A stretch of 7,917 nt of DNA from Deltaproteobacteria bacterium. Lineage in GTDB: Bacteria; Myxococcota_A; JAADFL01. Shown here in pieces: positions 5,901-7,917 of this stretch. The notes beneath the pieces were generated by a model that made no database searches, was not told the origin of the DNA, and saw only the letters and a list, made by a program, of their open reading frames with translations. The first letter of the stretch is position 1, and each line of letters opens with the position of its first letter. Location of the stretch: assembly GCA_013152945.1 (NCBI GenBank), contig JAADFL010000039.1, positions 1 to 7,917 of the forward strand. The letters are read 5' to 3'. The translations under genes were made by a program, and so were the position numbers.

Positions 5901-7917
5901 TCCATGGCCCGCCGTTCGCTGGAGGAGCACGGTGAATTCCTGGATGGCATGCACTACGTGGATGCCTGCGGCGACCTGGTCTTTAACCTCCTTTTGCGCG
6001 GTTACTTCAAGGAGGCGTGGTCCTGGATCGAGAGACAGCTTCCGCGGTTGTGGTTCACGGTCGGAGAGGTGAGGGCCAAGCAAGGCAATCCATGGGCCGG
6101 CACCGTGCTGGCCGCGCTTGGCCGGACCACAGAGGGTATCGAGTACCAGGATAACATGCTCGCACTATGCGAACAGGCACCAAGGACCGAGCGATACCGC
6201 TGGGCCGAGATGCTCGCATACAGGGTCATGTTTCTTCTCGAGCAGGGCGAGACAGGGGATGCAGTGGACCGAGCCATCGAGGAGCACAGGAAGCTCGGAT
6301 TGACACCCATGCTCACAGCCTTCCACTTGCGCGGTTTCTACGTGTTCCAGGCATATACCAGGATGGAACAGGTCATGCGTCTCGAGGCTGATGAACGCTA
6401 CCCCAAGGTCAAGCTCTTGAAGACGGCATTGCGTGAGCTGAAGCGAGCCTGCACCATTCCGTCCATGCGGGCACACGCCTTGGTGATAAGAGCCGCGCTG
6501 CACAGGTTCGAGGGCCATCATGGAGCAGCCGGCCGTCTCCTGGATCGGGCGGACCGCTTCTCAAGGGATATCGACAGCCCTTGGGTGAATTTCGAGGTGG
6601 CACGACAGCGCGCCTACCTGCTCCACGAGCAGGGCAAGCGCAAGGCATCACTGCGCGAGGCCCGAAAGGCCCTCGAACTCGCCTTGGACCATGGATGGGT
6701 ATATCGTACGCGCCGTATTCGAAAAGAATTCGGTTTGGACGCCCTGTCCACGCGATCGCCCATCTCCGCGGTGTCGTCACACCAAGGCTCTGCGAGCTCG
6801 CCGGCCACCTTGAACACGGCCAGGACCGCATCCCTCCAACTCGAGCGCAAACTGGAGGCCTTGCTGCAGGTAAGCCTTGCCGCGGCGTCGGTCCTGGATC
6901 CAAAGGAGCAAGCCAGGAGGGCGTTGCACGAAATACTGCGCATCCTTGGTGCGGAACGCGCTTTCCTGTTTCTATGCCTTGAGAAGGGAGGTGAGCCGCA
7001 GTTCCAGGTGGGCAGGGATGCTGACGGCAACGACCTTGGCGCTCCCTCCGATTACAGTACCAAGGTGCTGAAGACGGTGACTGAGCGTCGTAAGCCGGTC
7101 GTGGTAAGCGGTCCCGAGGAAGGCGTTGCACTCGGTTCCGACAGTATAGTGGGGCTCAACTTGAGGAGCATACTGGCAGCACCGATCATGGTTCGTGAGC
7201 ATTTTTCCGGTGTAATTTACTTGGACAACAGGTTGGCGCGGGGTGTTTTCGACGAGAAGGATCTCGAGATCCTGATGGCTATCGGAAATCACATCGCAAT
7301 TTCGCTCGAGACGGCCAGGGCGGCTCAACTCGAGATCAGGGTGGAGGCCGAGGCTGAAAAGAGACGCCTTGCAGAGAGCCTTTCCGAGATGAGTCACTCC
7401 TTGAGTTCGTCACTGGATCTCTATGATGTGCTGGACGCATTGCTGAACGGCGTTACCAACATGCTCGACTCTGACCGTGCATCTGTGTTCATAATAGAGG
7501 ACGACACGCTAAGGCTTGCCCGAACCAAGAGCAAAGGCGGCACGGAGCCGCGGGAAGACCCTCCGCTTGCACTGGCCGAAGATCCTCTCCTTTTCGAGGT
7601 GGAGAACTCACGCAGGCCCGTCGTGGTGAGCGACACGCGCCTGGATGGTAGGGTAGTGGCACGTAATCCCCCGTGGCTCCCATCTTTTATTGGGGTCCCC
7701 CTGATATCCAAGGATCGAATAGCCGGCATCCTCGTACTCGAGCACCGCGAACAGGCGGGGTACGGCCTGGCAGAGGCAGAGGTCGCATTCACCTTTGCCG
7801 GCCAGGCCGGTATTGCGATCGAGAATGCCAGGCTTTTCAGCGAGGTCAGGAGGCTTGCAACCACGGACGAGCTGACCGGCATTTTCAATCGGCGACATTT
7901 CTTCACCCTTGCGGAGC
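2958..7917 (+). CDS. Ser/Thr kinase - AAA ATPase - helical repeat - GAF - GAF - GGDEF giant signalling protein (3' truncated)
   Basis: One uninterrupted frame of 1653 codons runs off the right edge. A PknB-like kinase (about 25-285) has the glycine loop IGSGAHSVVY (32-41), Lys53, catalytic loop HCDVKPDN (147-154; Asp149, Lys151, Asn154), DFG (167-169), APE (191-193), Asp207 and Arg271, so it looks catalytically complete. HCD replaces HRD. A STAND/AAA_16-like ATPase follows, opening LIGRDAEF (316-323), with Walker A EGGAGMGKT (344-352), Walker B-like MVIEDVYRLD (469-478) and a winged-helix-like segment near 593-640. Residues 690-1260 are helical and TPR-like. GAF1 is about 1298-1452, a charged linker helix 1453-1480, GAF2 about 1482-1628. 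DELTGIFNRR (1637-1646) opens a GGDEF domain whose catalytic loop is outside the window. No signal peptide or membrane segment is seen, so it is probably cytoplasmic. The kinase-AAA-TPR-GAF plan matches PknK-like and myxobacterial kinase families. A GGDEF in place of the usual histidine kinase end suggests cyclic-di-GMP output. The ATG at 2958 is chosen, though its SD is distant. Confidence 0.93.
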   Translation, partial: MESNRENQGGTKGIGFGRNAPSIPGLEIIEHIGSGAHSVVYRARRGGRDFAVKIQKEPRANLERTTDAFSRFRREGALLACLRHDGLPSIADLGETEGRQFIVMELVRGRTLSEQIAEGPLAEPDIIALAMRLASALGEVHRVGMVHCDVKPDNILVHEEDGARLIDFGFAVRASRDRPHEEIAGTLLYAAPEQTGMIKRPIDPRSDLYALGVVMYECATGRPPFNSPDLGELIRLHAVASPPDIRTLNPDISRGLAMVIGKLLSKDPDDRYQGHVSLMADLARLDEINEAIETESNVVVLGASDRLLSAGAEGKLIGRDAEFDEVVRLYKHAVQGKGCIAMLEGGAGMGKTRLGSELIKYAMAEKILALRGTCPDSGTLPFAPLREALENLLRSAFALPHAERAQLQRRVRDAAGDTAPLLKRFSPLLAVVLGDVQDLPGQEDVQDQFYDALANLFLKLAIDGKGALMVIEDVYRLDDGSRQVLARLAARIASAPLFILLTTRSETSLESLIAELGSSLVQRLTLAPIPEGAMTKIVTEQLGHYHTAHDLAARIAMRCNGSPFAAKEYVRSLLDAGLLTPSWGRWHLDEDGLQRMDLPTGMVQLALHRLKSLDNRAKEVLKAAAIMGPRFDFDILANVFEDKEVVRRSITDAVGARLLELVEGGRYAFFHAEVRAHLLENLHPEEQRVLHQRTAEALEQTGNNESEHLYAIARHAAQGRVEQNRAWVIQTNLVAGVRALKEYAHELSYEFLNTAREHAGQSDQPLPRDLEESLAEVCTRTGRLAESIQHLESLIQKAETSLERGWLRAKLTQTQCANFYFEPAEREARLGFAELGMSFPRFKPFRLLACLYYWIRGLIAVHVLALKPRSEHGRKRLEVFSKLCEYSAIAAYFDSRPLDLLQAVLKGRWMAARLGRSPELTALSSQYAVVLAVGGMNNLARRTIDRAEKIAKDIGDRLALARAQLYKGFVWHLTGSSVEAESMARRSLEEHGEFLDGMHYVDACGDLVFNLLLRGYFKEAWSWIERQLPRLWFTVGEVRAKQGNPWAGTVLAALGRTTEGIEYQDNMLALCEQAPRTERYRWAEMLAYRVMFLLEQGETGDAVDRAIEEHRKLGLTPMLTAFHLRGFYVFQAYTRMEQVMRLEADERYPKVKLLKTALRELKRACTIPSMRAHALVIRAALHRFEGHHGAAGRLLDRADRFSRDIDSPWVNFEVARQRAYLLHEQGKRKASLREARKALELALDHGWVYRTRRIRKEFGLDALSTRSPISAVSSHQGSASSPATLNTARTASLQLERKLEALLQVSLAAASVLDPKEQARRALHEILRILGAERAFLFLCLEKGGEPQFQVGRDADGNDLGAPSDYSTKVLKTVTERRKPVVVSGPEEGVALGSDSIVGLNLRSILAAPIMVREHFSGVIYLDNRLARGVFDEKDLEILMAIGNHIAISLETARAAQLEIRVEAEAEKRRLAESLSEMSHSLSSSLDLYDVLDALLNGVTNMLDSDRASVFIIEDDTLRLARTKSKGGTEPREDPPLALAEDPLLFEVENSRRPVVVSDTRLDGRVVARNPPWLPSFIGVPLISKDRIAGILVLEHREQAGYGLAEAEVAFTFAGQAGIAIENARLFSEVRRLATTDELTGIFNRRHFFTLAE

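Noticed and set aside
6409-7131. 240-codon minus-strand open frame rich in Arg, Pro and Ser
   Set aside because: Shadow of the GC-rich kinase/GAF coding frame; composition is not protein-like and there are no motifs.

Overview
The window looks like a chromosomal segment of a Gram-negative, probably anaerobic bacterium. My best guess is the Desulfobacterota (former Deltaproteobacteria). This rests only on gene content: a bacterial cyclic-2,3-diphosphoglycerate-synthetase-like GTPase beside an ornithine carbamoyltransferase, and a giant eukaryotic-type Ser/Thr kinase fused to AAA, GAF and GGDEF modules. It is inference, not a search result.

Layout. Positions 2-91 (+) hold the last 29 codons of an unrecognised gene. 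After a short gap come two minus-strand genes, probably one transcription unit read right to left: a cyclic 2,3-diphosphoglycerate synthetase family P-loop protein (1259-2572), then argF, ornithine carbamoyltransferase (229-1191). Their 67-bp gap carries a palindrome and two mutually exclusive hairpins just upstream of the argF ribosome binding site. A 17-codon leader-like ORF (2575-2628) may precede the first gene, with its 3' end overlapping that gene's Shine-Dalgarno sequence.

The divergent intergenic region, about 380 bp (2573-2957), contains a striking tract of 167 bases without a single A on the + strand (2729-2895). It is built from irregularly spaced copies of CCGTCCCCCTCTGGCG and shorter TGGCG units. 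The opposite strand is G-run rich and fits a G-quadruplex pattern.

From 2958 to the window end (+) runs a single open frame of at least 1653 codons. It encodes a Ser/Thr protein kinase, an AAA/STAND-type ATPase, a long helical (TPR-like) region, two GAF domains and the beginning of a GGDEF domain. The catalytic GGDEF signature lies beyond the window. This protein is the most interesting object here, because it would join Ser/Thr phosphorylation, NTP-dependent signalling and possibly cyclic-di-GMP output in one polypeptide.

The two halves are functionally distinct. The left is carbamoyl-phosphate/arginine-type metabolism with a GTPase-like partner of unknown bacterial role. The right is a signalling hub. 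Nothing in the sequence links them apart from the shared divergent upstream region.
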